From Rhabditoides inermis (taxonomy: Eukaryota > Nematoda > Chromadorea > Rhabditida > Rhabditidae): a DNA stretch of 64,000 nt. A model generated the notes under the pieces. That model was given only the letters and a program-made list of their open reading frames with translations. It was not told where the DNA came from and ran no database searches. Below, piece by piece: positions 22,725 to 33,998 of this stretch. The DNA lies in contig CAWZYM010000361.1 in the NCBI GenBank assembly GCA_963966185.1, positions 15,001 to 79,000 of the forward strand, written 5' to 3'. The translations under genes and the position numbers were made by a program. Each line of letters opens with the position of its first letter. Position 1 is the stretch's first letter.

Positions 22725-22913
22725 CGGCCGATTGTCCGAGGAATAAGAGTGAACATACGCTACGTCGACGACCTGTTGATAATCTATCCTAAAGATAGCC
22801 CCGTATTAGATCATATCAGGCAGATGTATCACCCTTCACTTTCACTAGATCAAACCAATTTAACAGACAGAGAAGTGGTTTACCTGGATTTAAAAATAAA
22901 ACTCACAAACTAG
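22725..22913 (+). pseudogene. Penelope-like reverse transcriptase fragment
   Basis: The frame reads IRVNIRYVDDLLIIY, then LDHIRQMYHPSLSLDQTN and VVYLDLKIKL, and stops at 22913. This order (RYVDD catalytic box, hPsL.L, then YLDLKI for the FLDv motif) is the palm/thumb pattern of Penelope-like element RTs and unlike the CR1 and RTE enzymes elsewhere in the window. Only about 60 residues survive. It runs into a retroelement tail at 22950-23195 that occurs again at 5636-5870. A broken copy, with no partner domain visible here. Confidence 0.65.
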
Positions 22914-22949
22914 GAATCCTCGAAGACGATGAAACTCTTGGAGACGTCT

Positions 22950-23195
22950 CTTCGCGATCGATCGTTGAAGCCCGGATCTTCCGCCGCCGAGATCGAAACT
23001 TCCCCAGAGCCGCAAGCAGGGGATGACAAGCGCCACAACAGCACGCACGCATCCACGGGAATGACGGGAATACCGAAATCCGTGTTATTGGGACTCGCAG
23101 TAAGCGTTGCATTACTGTATTTTACCGTAACCTTGCCGTACTTGAGTAATTTACATAATTGTAAGGTGCTATTTAATTCGAGATAAATATTCTTA
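22950..23195 (+). mobile_element. Retroelement 3' tail, copy 2
   Basis: Matches 5636-5870 closely, including PKSVLLGLAVSVALLYFTV. It lies 35 bp after the end of the RT fragment and so probably belongs to the same Penelope-like element. Confidence 0.55.
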
Positions 23196-23940
23196 AATTT
23201 TTTTTCTGAATTATGGCTGTTTCTTTTATATATGTGCAATGCAGTATTTCTACAATGAATTAGTATTATAAAAACATCAATTGAAAACGGGTCGAACGAG
23301 ATCCCAGGCTCCCAGGTAGATTATTGTTGTATTGTTCACAGCAATCAGCTTGTGAATGAGATCATCGTCGATTATGATATGAGCCATCTACATTACAAAT
23401 ATAGCCTGCGCCAGAGCGATAGTTTTCGATCTACATAGGTTGGCTCAAAAATAAGAGCCTGTGTGATCCAAAGGATCGTTGTTATACACAAGCATGTGTG
23501 AGAATGAACGAATGCGAATGATTGAATGGCGAAAACATAGATAAACAGCGACAAGGACAAACAAAGAAAGCCATAAAGGCAATCATTATCGATTGAATGG
23601 GGACGGCTCGCCGAGGAGAGAGGGCATACGCCTCTCATTAATCCAAGGCTACCGACAACATGAATTAGACAACAATAAAGTGTGGATAAGTTTGAAGTGA
23701 CAAAACCAGTTTCGACTCCTGTTCTAGACTGGAATTGTTTTAATTGGACAGCGCGGCGGAGTCTCATCAGTAGGAACCGCTAGACAAACACATAACATGC
23801 AAACGTACAACAACACGACATAAATGTTTAGTGTAGAAGTTGTCAGAAGAGAAGAGCGGAGTGAGTGCCTATTTACAGTATACATATGCGAGTGGGCGGG
23901 GTCGGACCACCCAGGGAGTGCGGGTGGTAAACCTGCCTCG

Positions 23941-24155
23941 CATCAAGTGAGAGAGTGTGGCAGATGGAGAGAGGCAGACAGGAAACAGTGATAAAATCTA
24001 ACGAGAGAGTGTGGCAGATGGAGAGAGGCAGACAGGGAACAGTGATAGAATCTAACGAGAGAGTGTGGCAGGTGGAGAGAGACAGACAATGGTCAGTGAT
24101 AGAATCTAACGAGAAAGTGTGGCAGATGGAGAGAGTCAGACAGTGTGAAGCAGAG
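23941..24155 (+). repeat. 54-bp minisatellite, about 3.7 units
   Basis: Units read GTGTGGCAGATGGAGAGAGG ... GTGATAGAATCTAACGAG. The 54-bp unit keeps one frame open as 18-residue repeats (WQMERGRQ, VIESNERV), but no start or splice context supports a gene. Confidence 0.8.
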
Positions 24156-24397
24156 TACATGTGGTGACAGCTGGACAGGTATGGACAGAAAAAATGCAGC
24201 TGTTATCGAAAACATGGTGTATTTCGGCTTTGGCGCAATCTGAAAACGAGAATCATTTGTACTGATCGAAACATTTCGACTTTCAATTACTAATTCACAG
24301 TGCTGGCCATCGCTAATATTTTTATCAGATTAAAATATAGTACAGGCGTTAGCGAGTGTTTCTCTTATATTAACAACTTCATGTTCTTCTATTCGTT

Positions 24398-27300
24398 TCA
24401 TGCAACCAAATCCACAGCCACTTTCTTGTCAAGACGGAAGTTCACGTACGGTAGAATGTAATCGACAACCTCCTCGTCCAATCTGGAACACTTTGAAATC
24501 ACATAGTACTATAACTTTGTAATAATAAGGGTTACTGTATCAATCTTTTCAGTTTCTGCACTCTCCTACCTCACGTAAGCGCTCACCATACAGTATCAAT
24601 GGCGTAAGTAGTCGAACGGCAAATAGACTTTGAACCAACACACCTGCCCGCCTCTGTACGCAGAGTCCTTGCGTGTTCGCTGCCGTCCACCAATTTGTCC
24701 ACGGATTTCAGAAAGGTAACCGTATCCAGAATGGTCCCAACTGCTGCCACTGCGGCTACACTCTTGGCAAACACTTTTGCTCCTTGTTTCTAAAATATAA
24801 ATTCGTGGATGAGGAGCTTGATCCTTGATGTGGTATGAAAAAAACGCGTATTCCGTAATTTTAGGTACACTGTGTTTCAGATGGCTTTCAATCGGACCAG
24901 TGTTTCTTGTATCGGACTTTAACTTTCAAACTATATCTTACCGCAACCATCTGTCCTCCTTTCGCGCTCAATTTCGCGCTGGCCGATCCGATGTTGATGG
25001 CCATATGAACTGCTCCCTGGGTAACAGCTGCCGCTTTCTGCAATTGAGCCGGCACTAAAACGCAAAAACCAAGGTTCCACGTTAAGTTGAAGTTAAGTTG
25101 AAATCATTTTACGTAGTTGCCGAACGACTTCTCTTGACACTTCACCTGTAGCCTTGTCGTGAATAACTGATTATCCATAGTGTTATCATAAGGGCAACAT
25201 CAGAAAACCCACCCAATAGTTAGAAGCAACCGCGACTTTCTGCTGTAGATCCAGTGCCAGTTCTTTGTCGAGGTCATCGAATTTGCTCTGAACATGTGCA
25301 GTAGATTTATTTTTGCACGAAATGAATGGTCACACGGATATACGACCTTCAGTAGAGGTCAGAATCAATTTTTGCGGGCTAAAGACCCTTAGCCTTAAAA
25401 AGATCTCACAATGGCCGCGCACCCTCAGAAAGATTTTCAGAAAGTTGTTTTTTGTTTCATACAGCTGTTTTTGATATATAGTCGAGTCTGACCTCGCCTT
25501 TTCGAGAGTTTGACAACAGCAAAAACGAACCTTTAGCGCCGCCCATTCGATGACAGATCCGGCCGCAGATACGACACCAGATGAAACGGTCGCAACGATA
25601 CCTGAACACATAATATCACAGCTCACGGACAGCTTGCGCACCCGTCTTAGCGGATTCATATGAAAACATTGCCTTATACACAGTTTCTCATGCTGATTCC
25701 GAATATGAGCATAACTTTTCCGAAATAGTTGTTTTAAATATTTTTCGACTGCTACCGAATAGACCACCTATGGAAATGTCAACAACAGCAGCGTGGCCGA
25801 ATGGATAAGGAGTTGGAAAGTTAGAAATGGCGATCGATGTGATTTTGATGCGATGTCGCATGCGGTAAAAGTTTTTGCCGGTTCTCTTGTTCATCGCATG
25901 TCACCCTTACTCATCTCGTTGATATTTGTGAAAATCCTTTTCTTGTGAACATACTTTCAAGCTTTCAACTTCTAAAAAAAACTTCTCACCGTCCCGGCTG
26001 AACTCGTAAGGCAATCACGAGTGATCTACTCCAAATGCAATGTTTTTACATGTGTTCTCTGCCGACTAGTTTCTTCACATCAGACATTATGATTATGCTA
26101 AGCATGACACAAGTTGGATACATCGATACCGATGTCCGTCCCGCACAGTGTGTTACTCTTCTGGCGCAAAAGAACGGGATAGTAAGTGAAAACCTTTTTC
26201 TACATCACTGTTCGTTCATTATGCGTATTTTGTATGAAAAAATGGAGGACAGAGAAAAAAAACCGGCAAAGTTTTTGCCGCATAGCGGAATCGCATCCAT
26301 GATCAACTCACTATCAATTCGGCTACGCTGCTGTTGTTGACATTTTCGAAGTAGTCTATTCGGGGGCTGTCAAAAGTTATTTCAAGCAACTATTTCGGAA
26401 AAGTTATGCTCTTATTCGAAATCAGCATGAAAAACTGTTTTCGTAACATGTTTTCATAAGAGTCCGTCAAGACGGGCGCAAGCTTCCCTGTCAGAAAGGT
26501 AATGAAACAGAAATTCAGAAAACGTTTTCTTTGCCTCTAGTGAAAAGTTGTGTTCACTTTTCTGAATGTTTCCCGCTCTGTACTATTTTCAATAAATCGT
26601 ATAACGCAAAGAGCGTTCGTTGTCTGCGCGCTTTTCCCGAGGCATAATCTTTGCTCTCTTGTTTGTTGTTTATCAGCCGGATTCCGACATTCCGCCATGT
26701 ACATGCAATGTTAGCATGATGGGTTATCTGAAAGCACACAAAATCCCATAGTAGGCTATTGGGTCTCCATGGCTGAAACAGTGGCGCAGCGCGAGCGAAC
26801 GCTTTCCACTTGGCAAACCCGGCCTTATACCCTGTATGTACCGTATTGGTCACCAGTTCCACATCAGCTCGCTACCGTACCACTTTTCTCTTGTTTCACA
26901 CCGCATGCGTATCAGCTGACGGGATTTCAGTAGCCTATACAAGTAAGCTTCAACTCTACCTGGTATGAGGAGGGGAGGGAAGAAGAATCCGGCCACGGAA
27001 GCGACTCCACCCACTATGCCTACCGTACTCGTCGCCGTCTTCTCTATAGCAGCCATCTTCTCGATGTCCTCAATCTGCAAAAGCTCGTAACTTTCAATTT
27101 TTTTCATAAAGTTTAGTTGCTTGTTTTTGAATGTTTTGAAGTGCGCGGTAAGTTGCGGAGTTGGGCAATTTGCCCTCAACCGGCGGTCCACATGCTTCAG
27201 ACTACTGTGGGTTGCGACCAATAGTGTGAAAAAGGCAAGGCAATCGAGATAGTACAGAAAAGTGGCGTATGTATCTGTCTAGTATTCGCACGATATCGCG

Positions 27301-27454
27301 CGATGATGACAACATCAACAAAACTTCAAGGTAAACTCACCGATTCGGAAAGTTTCTTGATGTTTTCCACAGTAATCTTTCGCGTTTTCGACCATCGTCT
27401 TGTATTGTTCTTGTCCTCTTTGTATTTCTCCTTGCTCTTGCCGTTTGTCGGGTT
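24398..27454 (-). CDS. Apolipoprotein-L-like exons of the fusion gene
   Basis: Read in order: KITVENIKKLSESIEDIEKM, TATSTVGIVGGVASVAGFFF, PPLLIPGIVATVSSGVVSAA, then an acidic helix (FDDLDKELALDLQQ), a polar helix (REVVRQLLPAQLQKA), and a second hydrophobic part SVAAVAAVGTILDTVTF followed by LKSVDKLVDGSEHARTLRTE. This matches the ApoL plan: helix, glycine-rich hydrophobic hairpin with a P-L-x-x-G turn, later D...L..G...A..LR motif. ApoL family members form or regulate membrane pores. Stop at 24398. Confidence 0.6.
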
Positions 27455-27581
27455 CTGAATGATTTTTCGGTTTTTTTTTCTTTTACTCACAAACAATCGG
27501 AAGCTCAAAACGGCTTTTTTTCTTGATGGTTCAGTGTGTTGTGAACCCATAAAGTACGTCGTAATGCGCAATTTATCTCGT

Positions 27582-27620
<39 letters not shown>

Positions 27621-30600
27621 CGCACGAGAGAGAGGTTCGGGACTCGACAACGAATATGATTGTCGGCAGCGTCAACATGTATGGTCTAAAACTTCGAGGA
27701 CCATTCGTGAGAGTAATGAATGTGTGTGGAACCTGCGCGTATCCGCCATCCGGATCATCGTCGTCGTCGCGCCAGTTGACGAAGAGACGACCCACGTTGC
27801 AGCCAGCCTAAGGACAGCCGTCAGCAAAGATCACTATATTATAAAGCAAAGTAAACAAATAAAGCATGCACAACCTATATAGCACACACCGTTTCTGCCC
27901 TATCCCCTGACAGTTGTGCTAACTGATTGCCGGGCTTCATCAGAGAGGAACAATCAGCTGTTAGTAGCTCATAATACTACTCTGGTAAATCAAGACGCAG
28001 CGTTAACGCAAATTTTGAACAACGCAACGTTTACGCACTTCCCACGCACCCCATTTTGCGTTGGAGTGCGATAAAGTGCGTTAGGAATGCGACTGATTGT
28101 GTTAACGCAAATTTTGAACAACGCAACATTGGGGCCATTCTCACGCACCCCATTTTGCGTTGGAATGCGTAGAACTGCGTAGTTTGCAAAAACTTTCACG
28201 TGTTGGGGTACCGTACGAACACGTACCAACACTACCGTTCACTACCATACCAAACGCACTTATAGTAAACCCAGCCGGTTGTTCGACTGGGTGGGTGCGC
28301 AACGCAAAGAGGCACGCTATTTCAAGTGAAGTAGCGATCATACTGTATGTATATGCTCCTTACAATAGATCAAACCCTCATCTAGACAGGAAGCAACTTG
28401 GCAGCGTATTTCGAACATGTAGGACAATCAACAATCATTGTTATGTAGATAAGGAGAAGTGAGTTACATAAGTTATCATCGCAGTATTCGGTCACATGTA
28501 TATGTCATGTTTATGCTTCATTTTATGTTCTTTATTTTTGACGTTGTATAAATTTAATTTTTTTTTAAATTATAATGAGTACATTGTTGAACTGTTTGTA
28601 GATTACAACCATAGTTGAAACTACTCGAATTCTATCACAAACTATTCGACTGTAGGTGGTTGCTGACTATATGTAATGTGTTGTTTATTGATGTTGTTTA
28701 CTTGTTTACACGGTGATAATATGACTTGTAAGGTTTGTCAGCCCACCGTCATGCTCATTGACATCCATTTGAGCAGTTACATGCACGCACTTGCTGCTGC
28801 AAGCCCTCGCTAAAAAGATTGCAAACCCGGCGCGCTTCACATGCTGGCAGTGACTGGGGTATATAGGGCGCTGCTAGCACGACCACATCAACGCAGTGGC
28901 GGTGTAAGTGTTACATTATGAGAACAATTTTCAGGGACTTTCCACATATGCAGCGTGCGTCTGCACAAGAGAACTATCTAATTGTAAGAAGGTTGTATAA
29001 CTGACGAATTAAAGTTCCTTCGGCAACATTTTATTATCATGTTATTGTTGTTGATATTGATGTTTTTTTTATTTATATAGCAAAAAATTTCATACCAATA
29101 ACGTTCATTGCACAAGATATATTGGAATCATACAAGAAACTCCTTTGGAATACATCACACATGCGCTTCGCACAATTACGCACTTTCTCGCACTCTAACG
29201 CACCAATTTGCGTACCATCCACGCCCACGCATTTTCAATGCGTTAACGCAAAATCAGTGCGTTGATTGCGTTAACACTGCGTCAAAAAGTTACAGAGTAT
29301 AGCTCGTAATAAAAATAACTTTTTTCATGTACACTCATAACAAATGTATAATTCAATAAAATGGTATAATAACAACATACTCACATTGAATATTTTCATT
29401 TTGTTGTTTGCTCATGGATGCGGAAATGTGAACGTTTTTTTTCTATAATGTCCCGCGGCATATCGATAAATTTACAAACTAACTTTCTTCAAAATCCAGA
29501 GTTTTTCAATCTTTTCAATTTTTCTCAAAACTTTCACTAAACTCACGTGTCCACGACGCAGAATGCTCAATGCGATCAGGATGTTTATCTGAAAAAAGCC
29601 ATAAAACTTACAAGTGGTTGCTGAAACAGATCGAAGAAACAGTGGCGTATATCAGAACCGTGTGGTAACGAAATTTTCAAGTTCGCTCGAAATCACCACG
29701 CACCGAGGTGCATGTATGTTTTAGTTTGCAAACAGGTATCGAACCCGTGGCCGCGAGAGTGATAGCCCAGATTATGAGGTTAGAAGATCATACTTCGAGT
29801 TTGATCTCAGTATCTCAGTGATCTGTATTGTGAACACGTTCATCATTAGTTCTATACCTAGTTTCCCAGAAAACACTAATAGATGACATGGGTAGATTTA
29901 CCTTAATTTCATTTGATTACCGTTATTGTGGACGTTCAATGCCAATACTAAAAGAGTTGTGAACGAATCATATTCTGTAAAAAAGCGCACAAAAAGGAAC
30001 AGTGGCGACTTATTTCTGCCACAACCTGCCACAACTCCTCATTTTCACACGAGCAAAACATTGATCGGAATCAAACCCACGAAGCTCGGGGTCACAATGC
30101 ACTGAGCCATGACGCGTGTGAAAATCGCACATCGTGCGCTTATGTCTCCGACCCCAACGTGCAGTATTAAACCGTTAGCGGGTAATTCAAATTTTCCTTT
30201 GCATCTTTGGCTGTGGCAGATTCAACACAGAATCGTAACACAGAATCGTCGTTCCTTCGCAAAAATTGCAAATGTGTTAGGTATATATTTTTTTAATGAA
30301 AATCTAAGTCAAACATATGTCGCCACTGTTCCTTTAAGTTACTTAACACACATATACATACATAGTACTGTAGGTAATTTGAATTCCCGCTCGAATCGAG
30401 AAGTGCGTCAAGTTCCACTTCGTTGATGGATTCGGGGGAACTAATTTCCTTTTATAACGCATTCCATGTGGACATAAGTATTCCGTTGGCAAAACGCATG
30501 GAAACGTTTACATGCATGGAGATTGGTGGATTCGGGCATAAATGACAGGATGAGCACTTGGAGTCTACTCACATTCCGACCGTTCATCGCGAAAACCTCG

Positions 30601-31470
30601 CTGTCATCCAGAATCGAAGGATCGTCGATCACATCGGCCAATAGCTGGTCCTCAGTCTCATTTTTTCTGTTCAAGGAAGGTGACAGATCCTGAAACTCTT
30701 TATCTAAATCGGATTACACCATTTTTGTAACAACATAGTTTCTAAGCGAAAAGTTTTCTTTAGAACATTTCGGAAGTCTCTGCTCTCTGGTTATTCGCGA
30801 CAAGCAAACGCTTTTGAAAAGCTTTTTTTCTTTTGTGAAGGCGCTTGAACGGGGAAAACTAACTGTTCTTATAAAATGTTAACATTGAGGATAAAATCCT
30901 GTTTAGATCACAAGTACGATTAACATAAAGTATTTTTTTGTTCCTCAGAGAACGGTCTAAAGTGTGAGTGGAGAAGATTCAATTCAACCGAAATCAGTTT
31001 CGATATTTTCGCAGCAGAGTCTACTGTTCTATCGAGGGTTAACTTTAGAAACATATAGTGTAAAGTTGCTCTTATATTTCCCGATAACTATTTAGCGGTT
31101 AGCATTTTTCCAGCTTCATTTACGCAAAAAATACGGTGTACCGTAATCATTGCCCAACTTCTTCTAAGTAATCTTAAGTACCGTAATCCACCGTCCTTCG
31201 GCGATTCCGAGGTCCATCGCACCGCCCTCTTCGATCTTTGTCAGTATGTAAACGTCGAATCCGGAAGTGCACTGTAAGTGATGACGTCATTTTGTGAAGC
31301 CGATCGCGCCTTGTTCTAGTTACCTCACTCACTATAATCTCGCCCTCACCTTATGCAGAGAAATCGCCGACTTGCCGTCTTTCTTCTGCCGTGATCGGCG
31401 ATGTTGCGAAATGCGCACACGAATCTCTTGTTTTGTCTTTCCCACGTACAACGCTCCACATTTCTTGCAC
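24398..31470 (-). CDS. Predicted GIY-YIG / apolipoprotein-L-like fusion gene, 13 exons
   Basis: Exons (minus, 5' to 3'): 31350-31470, 31182-31271, 30573-30689, 29547-29588, 27733-27807, 27341-27454, 26960-27074, 25531-25601, 25213-25287, 25113-25152, 24942-25054, 24644-24789, 24398-24482. Every junction has GT-AG sites and all phases match, giving 400 residues without the unseen N-terminus. The first three exons carry a GIY-YIG-like nuclease segment; the last eight a hydrophobic, glycine-rich region typical of apolipoprotein-L-like proteins. Several introns hold foldback elements. The link between the halves rests on two short exons (14 and 25 codons), so two adjacent genes remain possible. 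ApoL proteins insert into membranes; the combined role is unknown. Confidence 0.5.
25625..26497. mobile_element. Foldback element with tRNA-like arms, inside an intron
   Basis: Arms at about 25625-25890 and 26225-26497 are inverted copies ('CTATTTCGGAAAAGTTATGC' on the right, its reverse on the left). The left arm carries CGTGGCCGAATGGATAAGG, an A-box of Ser/Leu-tRNA type. It lies within the intron between exons 26960-27074 and 25531-25601 of the ApoL-like gene. Confidence 0.7.
27990..29285. mobile_element. 1.3-kb TIR element rich in GCGTTAACGC
   Basis: The left end GACGCAGCGTTAACGCAA and the right end TTGCGTTAACACTGCGTC are inverted copies. Both ends contain arrays of GCGTTGGAATGCG and CACGCACCCCATTTTGCG type repeats. 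The centre is AT-rich and non-coding. The element lies in the intron between exons 29547-29588 and 27733-27807. Confidence 0.7.
29633..29790 (+). mobile_element. AAAGGAACAG-family element, truncated
   Basis: Starts AGAAACAGTGGCGTATATC and continues as in 607-776 with CGTGTGGTAACGAAATTTTC and a minus-strand B-box (GGTTCGATACC). The right terminus is missing. Confidence 0.55.
29993..30340. mobile_element. AAAGGAACAG-family element, complete
   Basis: About 345 bp bounded by AAAGGAACAGTGGCGAC on the left and its inverted copy GTCGCCACTGTTCCTTT on the right. The minus strand inside carries GGCTCAGTGCATTGTGAC and GGTTTGATTCC, tRNA-like A and B boxes. It lies in an intron of the GIY-YIG/ApoL-like gene. 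Confidence 0.7.
30573..31470 (-). CDS. GIY-YIG nuclease-like exons of the fusion gene
   Basis: The three exons read CKKCGALYVGKTKQEIRVRI then SQHRRSRQKK, followed by a segment ending IAEGRWIT and DLSPSLNRKNE. This follows the YVG ... R...H ... E..WI ... P.LN..E order of GIY-YIG domains, especially the type in Penelope-like elements, where a C..C pair precedes YVG. The catalytic Arg (in EIRVRI) and Glu (in AEGRW) appear present. The GIY half should lie in an upstream exon I could not place. It may derive from a captured mobile-element endonuclease, since it is split by introns. Confidence 0.6.
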
Positions 31471-31714
31471 CTTAAAATGGAAATCATTAGTATAGTCGCA
31501 ACTTGACACATCAGCTGTTACTGTATTGCCGGCTGTGAGAGAGCGGCAAGAGAGTTTGGAAATAGGTGAGGGAAGAGTGCTAGAACACCACTGGCAATCG
31601 ATGACTGTATCACCATATTTTGAAAAAAAATCTATCTAGAACTAGATTTCTGATTGATACATGGCCAATACGCCAACAAAAGTAACAGCTGGGGTGAGGT
31701 TATACATGAATGAA

Positions 31715-31916
31715 AAACAACACTACTAGAACGCCTACTTAAGGCAGTAGATGACATTGCGCATCTTGCAAAGTCCAGTACAGTTGCCATTGCCTCCGCA
31801 ATAGCATACGGCCATGCTCTGCAACAAATAGATTTATTGGACAAGATCAGGGTTGCTGGACAACGAATGTCGATCACCATCGAACTGGAAAATGAAACCG
31901 AGGCGAAAAAACTGTA
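31715..31916 (+). CDS. Unresolved plus-strand open exon
   Basis: An open plus-strand frame reads ERLLKAVDDIAHLAKSS, ALQQIDLLDKIRVAGQRM and ITIELENETEAKKL before a TAG at about 31916. A CTACTAG acceptor-like site precedes it. Amphipathic helices suggest a real or formerly real C-terminal exon, but no partner exon or family was found. Confidence 0.3.
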
Positions 31917-31949
31917 GGCCAAAAAGCACTGATTTACTATCACCAAGTT

Positions 31950-32110
31950 TTGAAAAAAAAGGTGAAGCAGTCATGAGAACGTTATCAACAATCTGATAAG
32001 CAGGCTAGGTGCCACATTTCTCAATATTTTCTCAATAGAAAATGCATGAGTGGTAAAAGGCGATAGAGATTAGATAAGTCAGATCGGCACACCCGGATAG
32101 TCGAAAAACG
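31950..32110 (+). repeat. Dispersed repeat R5, copy 1
   Basis: Matches 62115-62275 in the same orientation, including 'GAAAATNCATGAGTGGTAAA' and 'CAGATCGGCACAC'. Confidence 0.75.
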
Positions 32111-32294
32111 ACACGTTGCCTACAGATTACACACAAGTGAGCCGGCAGCGGGTGTAGGGAGCATATGTGTGGGACAACTGAAATGTTATTATAAGACACA
32201 TAGTTATGACACGTTTCATAAATTACTGACAGACGTGCAATGATCGACCGAGGAAATGTGGCTGGTGCATTGTGTGATAGGGGCGAGAAGGGCG

Positions 32295-32295
<1 letters not shown>

Positions 32296-32362
<67 letters not shown>
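32296..32362. repeat. (GT)n microsatellite
   Basis: About 66 bp of pure GT followed by GAGAGAGAG. Confidence 0.95.
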
Positions 32363-32373
<11 letters not shown>

Positions 32374-32744
32374 TGTGAGTGTTGTTGAAGGGGACACCTG
32401 TATAACATATAGTTGCAGAAATATAATTACGACATGTTCACCTTACTTTATTCACATAGTCGCTGAGCATGACACAATTGTCACCATTCAGTGACTCGTT
32501 GCCTACATGCGTCAATTTCGTTCTTCGTTTGTTCGGACTATTTCTACCACATAATCAAAAACCACAAGTACGACCATAAGAACAAGAATGTATCACACAC
32601 TTCGGCCCGCGGTTGTTTTGAATTATCAAATAATATGCTTATCGTGTCGATTTGCAATGTCAATTCATAGATACGCATCTCTATCACAATATCTTATCTC
32701 CTGTTTGTATAAACTGCACGATACTTGGACAGTCGCGATTAAGC

Positions 32745-32935
32745 TCACAACCACTCGCCACGCCCACCACCCACCATCGATTCGAAAGATCCCCAACCCT
32801 TCAATGTCTTTATTCCGCCCCGTCAACGACAAAGAACACAATAAACACGATTTATTCAGTGCAGTCAAAAAGATCAAAGTCAGTTCGAGTAGATGGTTGT
32901 CGAGTGTAGAGTGGATGTGTAGTACTGTAAGGGGC
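32745..32935 (+). repeat. Dispersed repeat R4, copy 2
   Basis: Direct copy of 19610-19790. A second shared block nearby (about 33185-33290, 'GAAAAGAATGTAAGAATTGG') matches about 20235-20320, so the two neighbourhoods share scattered homology. Confidence 0.7.
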
Positions 32936-33379
32936 CCCACAGATTTTCTCGCTGATAATTTCGCAGCGATTCCGTAATGTATTAAGATGCCCAAAAAGGT
33001 AGTTTGCACGGGATCTGGAGCTTTCTGCACATCTGATGCTTGTAAACATTTAAAACAAATTCTATAACCAAAAACAAATATAAACATGACATTTTTGCAT
33101 ATGCGGCAAGCTGTTCTCTGAGAAAAAATAGCATTCTCGCGATTACAAAATCGCTGCGATTTCGAGCACCGGCAATTTCGCTATCGCGTCTTGGCAGCGG
33201 GTAGACGAAATGATGTGCGACATCTCAAAAGTATGAAAAGAAAAGAATGTAAGAATTGGAGTAAAGAAAGGGTCACTCACTCAGTCGTTGTTGTTCGCCG
33301 AGACCAACGGCACTCGCCTGCAATCGATTAGTGAGAGTAACTAGACACTACATTCTGCTGACTTGTGTCAAGTTCTTTT

Positions 33380-33560
33380 TCATTAATTGTTATTTATCAG
33401 CCTGATTCCGAAATGTACATACAATGGCAGCATGATGGGTTTTCCGGAAGCACACACAATCCTACAGTTGGGTATTGGCTCCTTGGCTCAAACAGTGCGG
33501 CGCAAAACCTGACTGTTCATGGTAGATGGATGTGAACATCGCGAAGTTACCAGTTCCGGA
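33380..33560 (+). repeat. Dispersed repeat R6
   Basis: Matches 26640-26880 in the same orientation (TTTATCAGCCNGATTCCGA, AGCATGATGGGTT, CTTGGCTCAAACAGTG). A shorter piece, TTAGCATGATGGGTAAC, is near 14465. There is no gene in 32935-33999 apart from this and the tRNA-like sequence. Confidence 0.6.
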
Positions 33561-33654
33561 TGCGAGGCGTGGTAGAAGATCTTGAAAGATTGCCGCCGAT
33601 GGTAGTACTCTCAGAGAGTGAGAGTGGGTTCACGCGGCCCAGCGGGAGGTAGTG

Positions 33655-33750
33655 GATTTCGGTAGAACAATTGCACGCGAGGGGAATCGAACCAGCGACC
33701 GTTCACTAAGCAAGCTGTGACGCTATCCAATTGGCCAACCCGGCCCCAAA
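33655..33750 (-). pseudogene. tRNA-like sequence
   Basis: Minus strand: TTGGCCAATTGGATAGCG (A-box) and GGTTCGATTCC (B-box) with near-tRNA spacing. The acceptor stem and T-stem do not pair convincingly. Probably tRNA-derived, not functional. Confidence 0.5.
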
Positions 33751-33998
33751 CTAATCTGTATACATATTTTAAATACTTATATATATGGTGTTTGTGTCTC
33801 ACTTTTGTACACCGAATGAGAATACATCGTATTCATTAATATTAGGTGGCTTTTAACGTATCGAATAATTTATTTGCAGTTTACAAGTAATACAATTGAA
33901 GGAACTTAGTTTGATTACTTATAAATGTATGCATTAAGCTTCTTAAAATCTTGAACGAAATGGTAAGTGGTAAGTTAAAAGGGTTCTCTCAACGATAT

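Noticed and set aside
23941..24155. CRISPR-like repeat array
   Set aside because: The units are contiguous 54-bp minisatellite copies with no spacers, and the DNA is from an animal.
22725..31470. Penelope RT fragment and GIY-YIG exons as one element
   Set aside because: They are on opposite strands, 8 kb apart, and the GIY-YIG part is joined by introns to ApoL-like exons.
32032..32494. Frames of Thr/His or Val/Cys repeats
   Set aside because: They come from the (GT)n microsatellite.
33655..33750. Functional tRNA genes here and at 6236, 20620, 41737 and 43385
   Set aside because: A and B boxes are present but acceptor or anticodon stems fail to pair, and several lie inside inverted-repeat elements.
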